A DNA stretch of 64,000 bases from an uncultured Eggerthellaceae bacterium (GCA_903789415.1 CAIFEG010000007.1:19516-83515), one strand, 5' to 3'. Counted from the first letter of the stretch, positions 1-9,085 are shown. Made by a program: numbers and translations. The notes: a model not told the origin generated them from the letters alone.

Positions 1-864
1 TTGCAAATAAAGGGTCATGATGGTATCGCCACCAATGAAAATGGCTTCGCACAGCATACAGATACCCACATCGATGGCGAAGTTTCTGGTTTTTAATAGA
101 TTCACCCGAAGCATGGGCTCAGAAAGCCCGTCTTGTCTGCGCACAAATAAGTAGACAAAGAATGCGCCCACGACAATTGCACAGAAGGTAATAACCAGGT
201 TGCTTCCCGACGAGATATTCGAGATGCCCCAAAGTATTCCACCTAAACCGATTGTGCTGAAAACAACCGAGCGGAAATCAAAATGGGAGCGTGCAAACTG
301 GTGTTCCCAATGAAGGAAAATGATGGCCGCAACGGCAATAATCAACGAAACGATCGTGATAATGATAAACGACTCGCGCCATCCCATGGTGTCGGTGAGG
401 TACCCGCCGAGCGCAGGACCAACCGCAGGCGCAATGCCAATGATCAGGGATACGAGCCCCATGGCGCTTCCACGGCTTTCGCGAGGAAAAATGGTTAAAA
501 TGGCCGCCATGCTCATGGGCATCAAGATGCCTGTACCACATGCTTCAGCGACACGGCCAACTAAAAGCCAGGTAAACGATGGCGAAAACGCACATAATGC
601 CGTTCCCGCGGCATACAAAAGCATCGTCGTAATAAAAATTTTCCTGACACGTGTCAGTCCCATGACGAATGCGGAAAGGGGAATGACGATGGCTTCGGTT
701 AAAGAGTAGATTGAAATGGTCCACTGAACCGTCGTGCGAGATATATCCATGTCTCGCATGATTGAAGGAAGTGCTGGTGAAAGAAGCGTCTGATTGAGCA
801 CTACCAGCATCGATCCTGCAAGAAGTACGACTACGGTCGAAATCTGTTGTTTAGTGAGTCCCAT
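1..864 (-). CDS. MFS drug exporter, DHA2/EmrB-QacA type (partial, C-terminus off the left edge)
   Basis: The reverse strand reads MGLTKQQISTVVVLLAGSML and stays open for 288 codons to base 1, so only the N-terminal part (about eight membrane helices) is visible. The first helix carries the V-L-N-Q-T-L-L-S-P-A-L-P motif of 14-helix DHA2 exporters, and a conserved TVQW follows. It ends in LYLQ, which matches the helix-8 region (LPIYMQ) of the full paralogue at 5641-7557. The start ATG at 864 follows a GAGGG ribosome site. In this family such proteins export drugs or metabolites with the proton gradient; the substrate is unknown. Two paralogues in this window have C-terminal CBS pairs; whether this copy does cannot be seen. 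It is divergent from the cysteine desulfurase. Confidence 0.85.
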   Translation of the reverse strand, partial: MGLTKQQISTVVVLLAGSMLVVLNQTLLSPALPSIMRDMDISRTTVQWTISIYSLTEAIVIPLSAFVMGLTRVRKIFITTMLLYAAGTALCAFSPSFTWLLVGRVAEACGTGILMPMSMAAILTIFPRESRGSAMGLVSLIIGIAPAVGPALGGYLTDTMGWRESFIIITIVSLIIAVAAIIFLHWEHQFARSHFDFRSVVFSTIGLGGILWGISNISSGSNLVITFCAIVVGAFFVYLFVRRQDGLSEPMLRVNLLKTRNFAIDVGICMLCEAIFIGGDTIMTLYLQ

Positions 865-929
865 CTATCCCTCAAGTTTCGCAATAGTATGTATATGTGT
901 AAAACTGATTAACCGTCGAACTTCTAGGA

Positions 930-958
930 TATCAAATCTGAACCTCAAATAATATAAT
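930..958 (+). promoter_or_regulatory. Candidate promoter of the cysteine desulfurase gene
   Basis: A perfect -10 hexamer TATAAT lies at 953-958, about 45 bases before the ATG at 1003. The -35 region (about 930-935, TATCAA) is poor. The placement argues against the upstream in-frame start at 958, which would lie inside the -10 box. Confidence 0.4.
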
Positions 959-1002
959 TGCGAAAGCAAATGCTCTTTTGCGTTACCAATGGAGGGTCCC
1001 TC

Positions 1003-2187
1003 ATGATTTATATGGATAGTGCCGCAACGACGCCCATGTCTGATGCCGCCTTATCGGCTATGGAACCATATTGGCAACGTGAATTTGGAAATTCTCATGC
1101 GGTCTATTCGGCAGGTCAGCATGCTGCTGCGGCGATCATGGATGCGCGTAAACGGGTCGCGAAATGTTTGGGATGCACCCCCAGGCAAATTATTTTTACC
1201 TCTGGCGGAACAGAATCTGATAATCAAGCCCTTGCTTCCCTTGCGCTTCGCCGCTTGGGATCAGGCAAATCAGACGGCGGATCTGAAAACTCGGGTCTGC
1301 ATGTCCGAAATAAAATCATTACGTTTCAGTTCGAGCATGCCGCAGTTCTGCGCTCGGTCGAACGCCTCTCTCAATTCGGGTTCGATGTTGAAGTTTTGCC
1401 GGTATTTTCTGATGGAGTCGTGCAGGTAAATGAGCTTTTACCGTATCTCACCGATGACGTTCTCTGCGTTTCGATGATGATGGTAAATAACGAAGTCGGT
1501 ACGATCCAACCCGTCCAAGAGGTTGCGCGTCTGTGCAAGGAGCGGGGAATTCTCTTCCATTGTGATGCGGTGCAGGCTGCGGGTCATATTCCTATTCATA
1601 TAAATGATTGGGAAATCGGGACACTTGCCATATCGGCGCATAAATTTCACGGTCCCAAAGGGGTTGGCGTGCTGGTCCATCAGCCGAATGACTACGTGGA
1701 ACCGCTGATCGTAGGCGGAGGACAAGAGCGCGGGTTTCGTTCCGGGACCTCGAATACGCCTGGGGCAGTTGGTTGCGCGGCCGCGCTTGAAGAAGCCTGT
1801 GCGCATATGGAAGAGAACAGTCAGTCGCTTTGGGAAATCAATGATGTGCTACGCGCGGGCATTTTGCGCATCCCCGATTCCCGTTTAACTGGAACCGCAG
1901 ATCACAGCAAGCGCGTTCCCGGTATTTTGCATTTTTGCTTTAAAGACATTGATGCCCAGACGCTTCTTATCTACCTTGATGCGCATGGAATATGTGCATC
2001 GGCGGGGTCGGCGTGCATGGCGGGGGCCGTACAAAAAAGCAATACGCTTGTGGCAATGGGTGTCCCGGACGTGTGGGCGCGCGGAGCATTGCGCCTTTCA
2101 TTTGACGCATCGATTACGCTTGAAGAAGCACATCGTGTGTGCGATGTGGTTGCCCAAGGAGTGGCGGCGCAGCGGGATCGCGCATAG
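1003..2187 (+). CDS. Cysteine desulfurase, NifS/IscS family
   Basis: A PLP enzyme that removes sulfur from cysteine and passes it as a persulfide to acceptors. The 394-residue protein opens with MIYMDSAATTPMS, the usual NifS/IscS N-terminus. It has the PLP lysine in AISAHKFHGPKG and the persulfide cysteine in the loop SAGSACMAGA near residue 335. The start at 1003 is chosen for its GGAGGG ribosome site six bases upstream; an in-frame start at 958 has none. mnmA follows after 25 bases, so the natural reading is sulfur delivery to tRNA 2-thiouridine, as in other NifS-MnmA pairs. It could also serve Fe-S assembly; no scaffold gene is visible here. Confidence 0.92.
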   Translation: MIYMDSAATTPMSDAALSAMEPYWQREFGNSHAVYSAGQHAAAAIMDARKRVAKCLGCTPRQIIFTSGGTESDNQALASLALRRLGSGKSDGGSENSGLHVRNKIITFQFEHAAVLRSVERLSQFGFDVEVLPVFSDGVVQVNELLPYLTDDVLCVSMMMVNNEVGTIQPVQEVARLCKERGILFHCDAVQAAGHIPIHINDWEIGTLAISAHKFHGPKGVGVLVHQPNDYVEPLIVGGGQERGFRSGTSNTPGAVGCAAALEEACAHMEENSQSLWEINDVLRAGILRIPDSRLTGTADHSKRVPGILHFCFKDIDAQTLLIYLDAHGICASAGSACMAGAVQKSNTLVAMGVPDVWARGALRLSFDASITLEEAHRVCDVVAQGVAAQRDRA

Positions 2188-2212
2188 TAAGGAAACACGG
2201 ATATTCAAAAAA

Positions 2213-3475
2213 ATGACTCAACCTACGTCTGTTGCAGAACATATAACGAATGAAAATACAGCGAATCTCCCCGGAAAAGGGAAAAAGGTCCTTGTCGCCA
2301 TGAGCGGTGGGGTGGACTCGAGCGTTTCGCTGTGCTTGCTTCATGACAAAGGATATGAATGTGTGGGCGTGACCATGCGGCTCTACGACAATCCGCCTGA
2401 TGTCGTGAATGCGAAAACATGCTGCAGTTTATCTGATGTAGAAGATGCGAAAGCCGTCGCATACGCCATGGGCGTGCCTCATTACACCATGGAATGCACC
2501 GATGAGTTCGCGCGTGATGTGATCTCCCGTTTCGTTAAAGGATATGAAGCGGGAAAAACTCCGAACCCCTGCATCGATTGTAATCGGTTTTTGAAGTTTG
2601 ACTTGCTGTATACACGGGCGCGTCAGCTGGGATGCGATTTTATTGCCACCGGTCATTATGCGCGCATCACCTGCGACGACGGTATCTACCATCTGCGCCG
2701 TGGCGTGGATAGCAAGAAGGATCAAAGCTATGTCGTGAGTATGCTCTCTCAGGAAAAGCTCGCGCATACCCTTTTCCCTCTTGGTGATTTGACGAAAACA
2801 CAGGTGCGCAAGATTGCCGAAGAGCATGGACTCGAAAATGCTCAAAAGCAGGAGAGCCAAGATATTTGCTTTGTTCCCAACGGCGATTACGCGGGCTTTC
2901 TGCATTCTTATACGGGGCATAGCGATGTGCCGGGAAACTTCGTTGACATGAAGGGAAACATTCTTGGTCAACATCAAGGGCTTATCCACTACACCATTGG
3001 CCAGCGCAAAGGTCTTGGAGTTGCGGTGGGACATCCGCTTTATGTTGTCAAAAAAGATGCGGAAAAAAATGAGGTTGTACTCGGCACGCGTGAAGATTTA
3101 GCGCGCAAGGATTTCTTCGTTGACGATATGCATTGGACAAATACCACATCTCTTGCAGATGGCTTAGATGTCGATGCGGTCACCAGATATCGGGGGGTCC
3201 CGCATGCGGCACATGTGACGTCAGCACCTATCAATGTTCAACGCGAAGAATCCCTAACGGTAGATCAATCCATGGCAGATCAACCCACGGAAGATCAATC
3301 CGCAGAACATCAACCCGCCAAAACCAAAGAAGACAGTCAAAGCGAAATTTCGCCGCGTTCGATTCACGTGGTTTTTGACCAGCCGCAAATACAGATTGCT
3401 CCAGGTCAGACTGCAGTATTGTATAAGCCTGATGCGAAGGGTGACATTGTCTTAGGTGGGGGAATCATTCGCTAA
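2213..3475 (+). CDS. mnmA: tRNA 2-thiouridylase MnmA with a repeat insertion
   Basis: MnmA activates U34 of Lys, Glu and Gln tRNAs with ATP and inserts sulfur. The PP-loop SGGVDSS lies near residue 33, the first catalytic cysteine sits in TPNPCIDCNRFLKF and the second in ESQDICFVPNGDYAGF. The protein is 420 residues, about 60 longer than usual; the excess is a Gln/Asp/Glu-rich insert in the C-terminal beta-barrel domain, coded by a four-fold 15-base tandem repeat at 3260-3319. The chosen ATG (2213) has only a distant AAGGA; no better start precedes the PP-loop. It follows the cysteine desulfurase closely and probably forms an operon with it. Confidence 0.93.
   Translation: MTQPTSVAEHITNENTANLPGKGKKVLVAMSGGVDSSVSLCLLHDKGYECVGVTMRLYDNPPDVVNAKTCCSLSDVEDAKAVAYAMGVPHYTMECTDEFARDVISRFVKGYEAGKTPNPCIDCNRFLKFDLLYTRARQLGCDFIATGHYARITCDDGIYHLRRGVDSKKDQSYVVSMLSQEKLAHTLFPLGDLTKTQVRKIAEEHGLENAQKQESQDICFVPNGDYAGFLHSYTGHSDVPGNFVDMKGNILGQHQGLIHYTIGQRKGLGVAVGHPLYVVKKDAEKNEVVLGTREDLARKDFFVDDMHWTNTTSLADGLDVDAVTRYRGVPHAAHVTSAPINVQREESLTVDQSMADQPTEDQSAEHQPAKTKEDSQSEISPRSIHVVFDQPQIQIAPGQTAVLYKPDAKGDIVLGGGIIR
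3260..3319 (+). repeat. Four 15-base tandem repeats inside mnmA
   Basis: Four units of the pattern G(T/C/A)AGATCAA(T/C)CC run in frame and encode VDQSM, ADQPT, EDQSA and EHQPA. Alternate units share third-codon states (CAATCC versus CAACCC), which suggests a doubled 30-base unit. Confidence 0.85.
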
Positions 3476-3712
3476 GCAATGTTTTCGCTTGGACAGATTT
3501 GTGAGTCAGATTATCTAGGTAGATTTTCCCTCACGAGCGCGTTCTCCTTGCATTCTTCGTGACTGAATTCTTACGAATTTATCGCGTATTGCTGGTTTGT
3601 GGGATGAGATTGCAATGGGTGGTACTATCAAAGAGATCGAGAAAAAATTGATAATTACAAGGTATATATCCATATCTTGTTGCCTTAGTTAGATGTATTG
3701 GAGGAGGCCGTA

Positions 3713-4573
3713 ATGGCTGATTTAGAAGAAAAGCCGACTGAGAAGAAGTCTCCTGCGCAAAAATCTTCTGCGCCATTTTATCGAATGGAGTTTACGCAAA
3801 TCACCGATTCGGGCCGTGCGTGGATCCAGATTGCACAAATTGATGATGAAGCATACGAGGTTAAGACCGAGCAAGGGCCTCATAATGATGCGATTTCGAA
3901 TGAATTTCGTGTGAACACCGCGTCTGTTGTTTCTCTTCGCAACAAGATGGCCGAAATTGGTGTTTTTGGTTGGGAAGAGGAATACAAAGACGCGCCGCTT
4001 GTTCCTAATCTGTCGTGGGCATTGACGATCGTGTTCCAAAAGGATGTTTTCACCCAGACGTCTCGTGGCGGAAGCGATGTCCCACTGGGGTTTGATAAGT
4101 TTATTCACTTGCTTGAACAAGCGGGTATGCCGAAACCTTCTAAGGGAACACGTCCTGAGGCAAACCCTGCAGCAGGTCCTGCGGGATTTGTGTTCCCATT
4201 TGATATTTCCGCGTTAGGTGGAAATATGCCGTTTAATCCCATGGGCGGAAATCCTGGGGGATCGAATCCGACTGAAAATGCTAACAATCCGTCTACCACG
4301 GATAACCAGGACAACTCTGGTGAAACTTCTAATAATTCCGGCGTGCCCTTTGATTTTGGTGCTGCGATGAACTCTCCTATTTTTAACGAGGAGATCATTC
4401 ATCAAATTGAGGCGGCGCTCCAGCAGATGCGTGATCATCCAGAGATGTTCCAAAGTGAAATGCGCCGCGAATTCAACATGCTCACCCCTGATCAGCAGGA
4501 ACAAATGCTTGGTTTCTTGAGCCAAACAGGCATTGGTGATAGACAATGGTGGGAGAATTTCCTGCGTGGCTAG
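3713..4573 (+). CDS. Conserved-looking protein of unknown function
   Basis: I do not recognise the family. The 286-residue product starts after a strong GGAGGAGG site. It has a charged Lys/Glu-rich N-terminus (residues 1-22), a folded-looking region (about 24-145: YRMEFTQITDSGRAWIQ onward, with a WEEEYKD segment), then a Pro/Gly/Asn-rich linker (about 145-215) and a helical C-terminus (about 220-286) ending in QWWENFLRG. There is no signal peptide or membrane helix. Its end overlaps the start of the OGG1-like gene by eight bases, so the two are probably translationally coupled. A role near base-excision repair is only a neighbourhood guess. Confidence 0.75.
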   Translation: MADLEEKPTEKKSPAQKSSAPFYRMEFTQITDSGRAWIQIAQIDDEAYEVKTEQGPHNDAISNEFRVNTASVVSLRNKMAEIGVFGWEEEYKDAPLVPNLSWALTIVFQKDVFTQTSRGGSDVPLGFDKFIHLLEQAGMPKPSKGTRPEANPAAGPAGFVFPFDISALGGNMPFNPMGGNPGGSNPTENANNPSTTDNQDNSGETSNNSGVPFDFGAAMNSPIFNEEIIHQIEAALQQMRDHPEMFQSEMRREFNMLTPDQQEQMLGFLSQTGIGDRQWWENFLRG

Positions 4574-5405
4574 AGATCGCGTGGCTAAAGACCGCATTGC
4601 AAAAGATCACATCATCCCTGTTTCGCACCTTGACCTGGATTTGACTGCAAATTCAGGTCAAGTTTTTCGATGGGTCAAGCCCTCAGATATCAAGCCTCCA
4701 GAAACAAAGGTAGATACGCTGTCGTCATTCGACGAAGCAAATACATATGTCATTCCTGCGGCCGAACATCTGGCAGTCGTATGGCAAGCTAAGCCAGACG
4801 AGCTCCATCTGTACTGCGAAGATGCAGATCTTGATTTTTGGAAGCGTTATTTCGCGCTCGATGTTGATTACGACAGCATTATTCGCCGCCTCTCGAGTGC
4901 AGACACGCGTCTTGCTGAAATTACCCGTGTGTGTGATGGGGTACGCGTGCTCAGACAGCCATTGTTTGAAACGGTTGCCACATTTATGGCGAGCCAGAAC
5001 AATAACATTCCGCGCATAAAGAAAAATGTGGCTCGTATGTGTGAGGGACTGACGTGCCCATTTCCCACGCCGTCTGAGCTTGCATCGAGACTTTCCATAA
5101 ACGACTGTGGCCTGGGATATCGGCGCCAAAGCATTTTAGACATGGCGCGATCATGGGACGGGCTCCAGTTGCAGCTGGGAAAAAGTTATGCCGAAGATAA
5201 GCAGACGTTAATGCAGGTAAGAGGCATTGGCCCCAAGGTTGCCGATTGCATTTGTCTGTTCGGACTCGGTCACACCGAAGCATATCCGGTGGATACATGG
5301 ATGCGCAAAGCGGATGCAAAATACCATTTTCCGCTAGTGCACGGGATCGAAGGCATCGAACAACAATTCGTATTCACCTGGATGCGTTTGTTTGCGCGCG
5401 ATTGA
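4566..5405 (+). CDS. 8-oxoguanine DNA glycosylase/AP lyase, OGG1-like (HhH-GPD)
   Basis: The enzyme excises oxidised guanine and cleaves the abasic site. The N-terminal LTANSGQVFRW matches the OGG1 element that contacts DNA. MASQNNNIPRIKKNV precedes the helix-hairpin-helix, and VRGIGPKVADCICLF with PVDTWMRK gives the catalytic lysine and aspartate. Length (279 residues) suits bacterial OGG1 relatives. The GTG at 4566 is preferred because GGGAGA lies nine bases upstream and it overlaps the previous stop; TTG 4533 and GTG 4536 are alternatives. The first residues carry a duplicated motif (VARDR-VAKDR-IAKDH) from a short tandem DNA repeat across the junction with the upstream gene. Confidence 0.88.
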   Translation: MARDRVAKDRIAKDHIIPVSHLDLDLTANSGQVFRWVKPSDIKPPETKVDTLSSFDEANTYVIPAAEHLAVVWQAKPDELHLYCEDADLDFWKRYFALDVDYDSIIRRLSSADTRLAEITRVCDGVRVLRQPLFETVATFMASQNNNIPRIKKNVARMCEGLTCPFPTPSELASRLSINDCGLGYRRQSILDMARSWDGLQLQLGKSYAEDKQTLMQVRGIGPKVADCICLFGLGHTEAYPVDTWMRKADAKYHFPLVHGIEGIEQQFVFTWMRLFARD

Positions 5406-5580
5406 CGCGAACACCTAAAGCACAAGCAGCGTGAACTTCTTAAAATCAAACATGTTATTAATGTGACTTTAATGTATGCAGCTTTGTAAAGATGAAATGC
5501 GAATCATGTGCACATCATCGCGGTAATTAAACAGAGCCATATAGTAATGAATGGAAGATTTGACTTAATTCCACTTTTGA

Positions 5581-5610
5581 AGACGTCCTATTTTTGGGTA
5601 CGTCTTTTTT
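5581..5610 (+). terminator. Rho-independent terminator or leader attenuator
   Basis: The stem AGACGT/ACGTCT with an inner CC/GG pair is followed by six T. It lies 31 bases before the MFS-CBS start codon and 175 bases after the OGG-like gene. It may end that gene or act as an attenuator in the leader of the transporter. Confidence 0.6.
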
Positions 5611-5640
5611 CATGCATAGATTAACTAGGGGAATCGATAT

Positions 5641-7557
5641 ATGTCGGAAATGAAAATGACTACAAGACAATGGATTGCATTGGGAGTATTAACGCTGGGA
5701 GCATTTGTTGCGGTGCTCAACCAGACTCTGCTTACTCCTGCCTTTCCTGCCATTATGGCGGAATACGGTGTTGATACTGCGACCGTACAGTGGCTTACTA
5801 CAGGATTTACGCTGGTCAACGCCATAATGATCCCCATTACCGCATATCTTACCGATCGCTTTCCTGTACGAACTCTGTTTGCTGTTGCAATGGGAATTTT
5901 CACGCTCGGCACGTTTTTTGATGCCATTGCCCCGACGTTTGGCGCTCTGTTAACCGGTCGTCTGATTCAAGCTGCCGGCGCCGGTATCATGATGCCGATG
6001 ATTTTAAACGTCTTTATGCTCACGTTTCCTATTGAAAAGCGTGGTCAGGCGATGGGATTCTATGGCCTGATTATTGCCGTAGCACCTTCAATCGGACCCA
6101 CTCTTGCCGGTGTTGTCATCGACCATGCAAGCTGGCACGATCTGTTCTTTGGGATGACAATCCTATGCCTTATCGTCCTTGTGCTTGGTGTTATTTTTGC
6201 TGACAAAACTCCTGCAAATAATGCGGGGGTAACGCTGGATAAACTTTCTGTTGTTCAGTCTTCGGTCGGTTTTGGATCGCTTCTGTATGGCTTCTCGAGC
6301 ATGACGAACGCGAGCCCTCTCATCTGCGTGATTTGGATGATAGTCGGTGTCATTTTCGTTGTTGCATTCTTCCGTCGTCAGAATCGGCTCGAGCATCCTA
6401 TGCTGCAAGTTGATATTCTGAAAACCCGCCGCTTTGCCTTAAGCAATATCATCGGCATGGTGGTACAAGCTTCGCTGCTTTCCTTTGGTATTATTCTCCC
6501 TATTTATATGCAGTCGATGCGTGGGTATTCCGCAACCGTTTCTGGTTTGGTCTTGCTTCCCGCAACGTTGGTCATGGGAGCCATGGGACCAATCGCAGGG
6601 CGCCTGTTCGACCGCCATGGCGCACGTAAGCTGGCCCTTGTCGGTACGGTTATTCTGGCAATCACGACGCTTATGTTTGCAACGCTCAGCGATTCGACAA
6701 GTGCCGTTACCGTGGCAACAATCTATGCAGTTCGCCTGTTCGGGCTTTCCCTGGTCAACATGCCGATCAGTACCTGGGGTATGAACGCCTTAGACAATAA
6801 GGTGATTAACCACGGAAATGCACTCATGAATACGTTCCGCCAGGTGGCAGGCTCGTTTGGTGGTGCACTCTTGGTTGTGGTGATGGACGCCGGCGCTTCG
6901 ATGTCCTCGAGCTATCTTGATCCGCTGCATTCTCAGATTTTCGGTGTGGATCTGGCCTTTGGTCTGTCAGGTCTTCTATGCGTTGTCGCGTGCGTCCTCA
7001 CGTTTATCCACGTTCGTGATGAAGCGCCCTCGAAAGATGTTCGAGTTTCTGCCAGCACAAAGAGCAGCGGAAATGTGGTTGCCAATATCATGAAGCGTGA
7101 CGTGTATACCGTGCATGAGAATGACAGAATCTTAGATGTACTTCGTCTTTTCTCCGAGAAACACATCAGTGCGGTGCCTGTTGTTGATGATCAAAACAAA
7201 ATGGTGGGATTTATCAGCGACGGCGATGTGATGCGCTTCTTGTCGACGCGCGCGGAGATCATGGTTGATCCGGTGATGATGATTGCCCAGGTTGCGCGCG
7301 ATGATGAAAAGTTTGACGATCGCCTCGATAAACTTATGAATAAGTCGGTGAAAGAAGTGGAACATCACGGAGCGATTGCGGTTCGCGAGGATGCCAGTAT
7401 GGGCGATGTATGCCGCGTGATGGGGCAGAACCACCTAAAGAAAGTCCCCGTGGTTGGGCCAAACAATACGCTTGTTGGTGTGATTAATCGTTCCAACATT
7501 ACCAACTACGCCATCACGCGCTACCTTGAGCGCACGAATCAAATGGCAACAGCTTAA
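5641..7557 (+). CDS. MFS exporter (DHA2) fused to a CBS-domain pair
   Basis: The 638-residue protein has a 14-helix DHA2 transporter (about 1-465) beginning with LTLGAFVAVLNQTLL, then a cytoplasmic tail with two CBS domains: about 478-535 (IMKRDVYTVHEN ... MVGFISDGDVM) and about 563-625 (AIAVREDASMG ... LVGVINRSNIT). In known proteins CBS pairs bind adenine nucleotides and gate transporters, so energy- or nucleotide-controlled export is an inference. The start ATG follows AGGGG. It is monocistronic and convergent with thiC. A paralogue with the same architecture lies at 9240-11126, and the truncated gene at 1-864 shares the N-terminal half. Confidence 0.9.
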   Translation: MSEMKMTTRQWIALGVLTLGAFVAVLNQTLLTPAFPAIMAEYGVDTATVQWLTTGFTLVNAIMIPITAYLTDRFPVRTLFAVAMGIFTLGTFFDAIAPTFGALLTGRLIQAAGAGIMMPMILNVFMLTFPIEKRGQAMGFYGLIIAVAPSIGPTLAGVVIDHASWHDLFFGMTILCLIVLVLGVIFADKTPANNAGVTLDKLSVVQSSVGFGSLLYGFSSMTNASPLICVIWMIVGVIFVVAFFRRQNRLEHPMLQVDILKTRRFALSNIIGMVVQASLLSFGIILPIYMQSMRGYSATVSGLVLLPATLVMGAMGPIAGRLFDRHGARKLALVGTVILAITTLMFATLSDSTSAVTVATIYAVRLFGLSLVNMPISTWGMNALDNKVINHGNALMNTFRQVAGSFGGALLVVVMDAGASMSSSYLDPLHSQIFGVDLAFGLSGLLCVVACVLTFIHVRDEAPSKDVRVSASTKSSGNVVANIMKRDVYTVHENDRILDVLRLFSEKHISAVPVVDDQNKMVGFISDGDVMRFLSTRAEIMVDPVMMIAQVARDDEKFDDRLDKLMNKSVKEVEHHGAIAVREDASMGDVCRVMGQNHLKKVPVVGPNNTLVGVINRSNITNYAITRYLERTNQMATA

Positions 7558-7650
7558 ACCGAGTGGTGACGGCCTATACGGTTAAGCGGGCTCATTTAAA
7601 TGCAGTCCGAAAGCTGGGCGATTAAACCACTCGGCTAAACCGTCAGGCCC
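7557..7650. repeat. Inverted repeat between convergent MFS-CBS and thiC genes
   Basis: CCGAGTGGT (7559-7567) pairs with ACCACTCGG (7626-7634). A second imperfect pair (GGCCTATACGGTTAAG against the thiC end) interleaves with it. There is no T-run, so this is not a classic terminator, though it may slow converging polymerases. Confidence 0.45.
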
Positions 7651-8936
7651 ATTCTTTTCAGCGTTTCGTTGACGGTCTTTACGGCGCACATTTGTCCACA
7701 CATGGTGCAGGTGCCCTCTTCTTGTGGGGGCGCAGCTTCAAGCATAGAACGCGCCTTGTCGCCGTCGATCGCAAGTTCAAACATGCGATCCCAATCGAAC
7801 TGGCTTCGGGCCACTGCCATTTTGTGATCCCATTCTTTTGCGCCGGGAACATGTTTCGCCAGGTCAGCTGCATGAGCGGCAAGCTGCGTGGCGGCGATGC
7901 CATCGCGCACGTCTTGGGCGTCAGGCAAGCGTAAGTGCTCTGATGGCGTGACATAGCACAGGAAATCGGCGCCGGCAGTTGCAGCAATCGCGCCACCAAT
8001 TGCGGCGGTGATGTGGTCATAGCCAGGTGCAACATCGGTTACGAGAGGACCGAGTACATAAAATGGGGCATGGTGGCAAAGCGTCTTTTCTACCTTGATG
8101 TTTGCCTCAATTTGGTCGATCGGCACATGGCCGGGTCCTTCGACCATCGCTTGCACGCCATTTTCCTGCGCACGCGTTACGAGTTCACCCAGCTGTACAA
8201 GTTCTGAAATTTGTGCCTGGTCAGTTGCATCGTCAATACAACCCGGACGCATCGCATCTCCAAGCGAAATGGTGATGTCGTATTTCCGGAGAATTTCGCA
8301 AAGCTCATCAAAATGTTCGTAGAACGGGTTTTCGTTTCCCGTTATTTTCATCCAGGCAAAAATCAGCGATCCACCGCGACTCACAATGTTCAAGGTGCGC
8401 TTTTCTTTCAGCCATGTGTCTATAACGGCACGCGTGATGCCTGCATGAATCGTGACAAAATCAACGCCGTCTTCGGCGTGCTTGCGTACTACGTCTAAAA
8501 AGTCATCGGCAGAAATATCTTCGAGGGGCTTTTCGAGATATCCAATCGCATCATACATGGGGACGGTACCGATCATGGCAGGGCTCGTTTGAACCAGGCT
8601 GGTGCGGAAACGGGATGTCTTACCGCAGTTTGAAAGGTCCATGATGGCGTCGGCGTGCATGTTATCGGCGAGTTCAACTTTTTTCATTTCGTTGGCATAG
8701 TTATGCTGATCGCCAGAGACGCCTAAATTTACATTGATTTTTGTCGAAAGGCCTTCGCCGACGCCGTGGGCATGAAGGTTTGTATGGTTGTGATTTGCGG
8801 GAATAACAATTCGTCCCAATGCCACGCTGTCACAGATCCACTGGGGATCGCGGTGCTCATCGCGGGCAACTGTTTGCATTTCTGCGGTGATGATATGCTT
8901 TCGGGCAGCTTCAATTTGAGTAAGATCGCTATCCAT
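7635..8936 (-). CDS. thiC: Phosphomethylpyrimidine synthase ThiC
   Basis: A radical-SAM enzyme that rearranges aminoimidazole ribotide into HMP phosphate, the pyrimidine half of thiamine. The 433-residue protein is the short bacterial/archaeal form. Visible markers are SRGGSLIFAW, the DAMRPGCIDDA region, MVEGPGHVP and the C-terminal cluster CTMCGQMC. The cysteine spacing reads C-x2-C-x3-C rather than the C-x2-C-x4-C usually quoted. The start at 8936 follows AGGAGAG; that site is also one arm of a hairpin (8939-8960). A TPP-riboswitch-like leader and a good promoter lie upstream, so it is probably thiamine-repressed. thiM and thiE lie 2.4 kb away on the other strand. Confidence 0.95.
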   Translation of the reverse strand: MDSDLTQIEAARKHIITAEMQTVARDEHRDPQWICDSVALGRIVIPANHNHTNLHAHGVGEGLSTKINVNLGVSGDQHNYANEMKKVELADNMHADAIMDLSNCGKTSRFRTSLVQTSPAMIGTVPMYDAIGYLEKPLEDISADDFLDVVRKHAEDGVDFVTIHAGITRAVIDTWLKEKRTLNIVSRGGSLIFAWMKITGNENPFYEHFDELCEILRKYDITISLGDAMRPGCIDDATDQAQISELVQLGELVTRAQENGVQAMVEGPGHVPIDQIEANIKVEKTLCHHAPFYVLGPLVTDVAPGYDHITAAIGGAIAATAGADFLCYVTPSEHLRLPDAQDVRDGIAATQLAAHAADLAKHVPGAKEWDHKMAVARSQFDWDRMFELAIDGDKARSMLEAAPPQEEGTCTMCGQMCAVKTVNETLKRMGLTV

Positions 8937-8938
8937 GA

Positions 8939-8960
8939 CTCTCCTTTGCATATGGGAGAG
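8939..8960 (-). promoter_or_regulatory. Hairpin sequestering the thiC ribosome-binding site
   Basis: On the reverse strand CTCTCC pairs with GGAGAG across a ten-base loop. GGAGAG is the ribosome site of thiC, ending two bases before the ATG. This is the expected off-state of a translational riboswitch expression platform. Confidence 0.65.
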
Positions 8961-8994
8961 AAAACGACCTTATAACATTTCTCATATAATCTTT

Positions 8995-9067
8995 TGCTGA
9001 ATCCGCATTGTCGGACTCGTCGTTCGGTCGCGCGGTATGCGCCTCTCAGCCGTTTTTACAGCTCCCG
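8995..9067 (-). ncRNA. TPP riboswitch-like aptamer in the thiC leader (3' half diverged)
   Basis: On the reverse strand CGGGAGC, then a GCTGT/ACGGC stem, then GGCTGAGAGG match the P2-P3 and HMP-sensing core of the TPP (THI) element. Downstream, CCG-ACAATG-CGG resembles the P5 tip (loop AUAAUG in the family), but the P4 sequences CCUGAU and GCGnAGGG are not recognisable; the hairpin closes as a simple stem instead. It starts about 20 bases after a good -10 box and is followed by an SD-sequestering hairpin. It may be a diverged or impaired TPP switch. Confidence 0.55.
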
Positions 9068-9085
9068 TTTATATCAACGACTCAA

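Noticed and set aside
958..1002. Upstream in-frame start for the cysteine desulfurase
   Set aside because: It falls in the TATAAT box, has no ribosome site and adds residues before the normal family start MIYMDSAATTP.
2429..3034. 201-codon open frame antisense to mnmA
   Set aside because: It is a shadow of mnmA; the composition follows the complementary codons of that gene.
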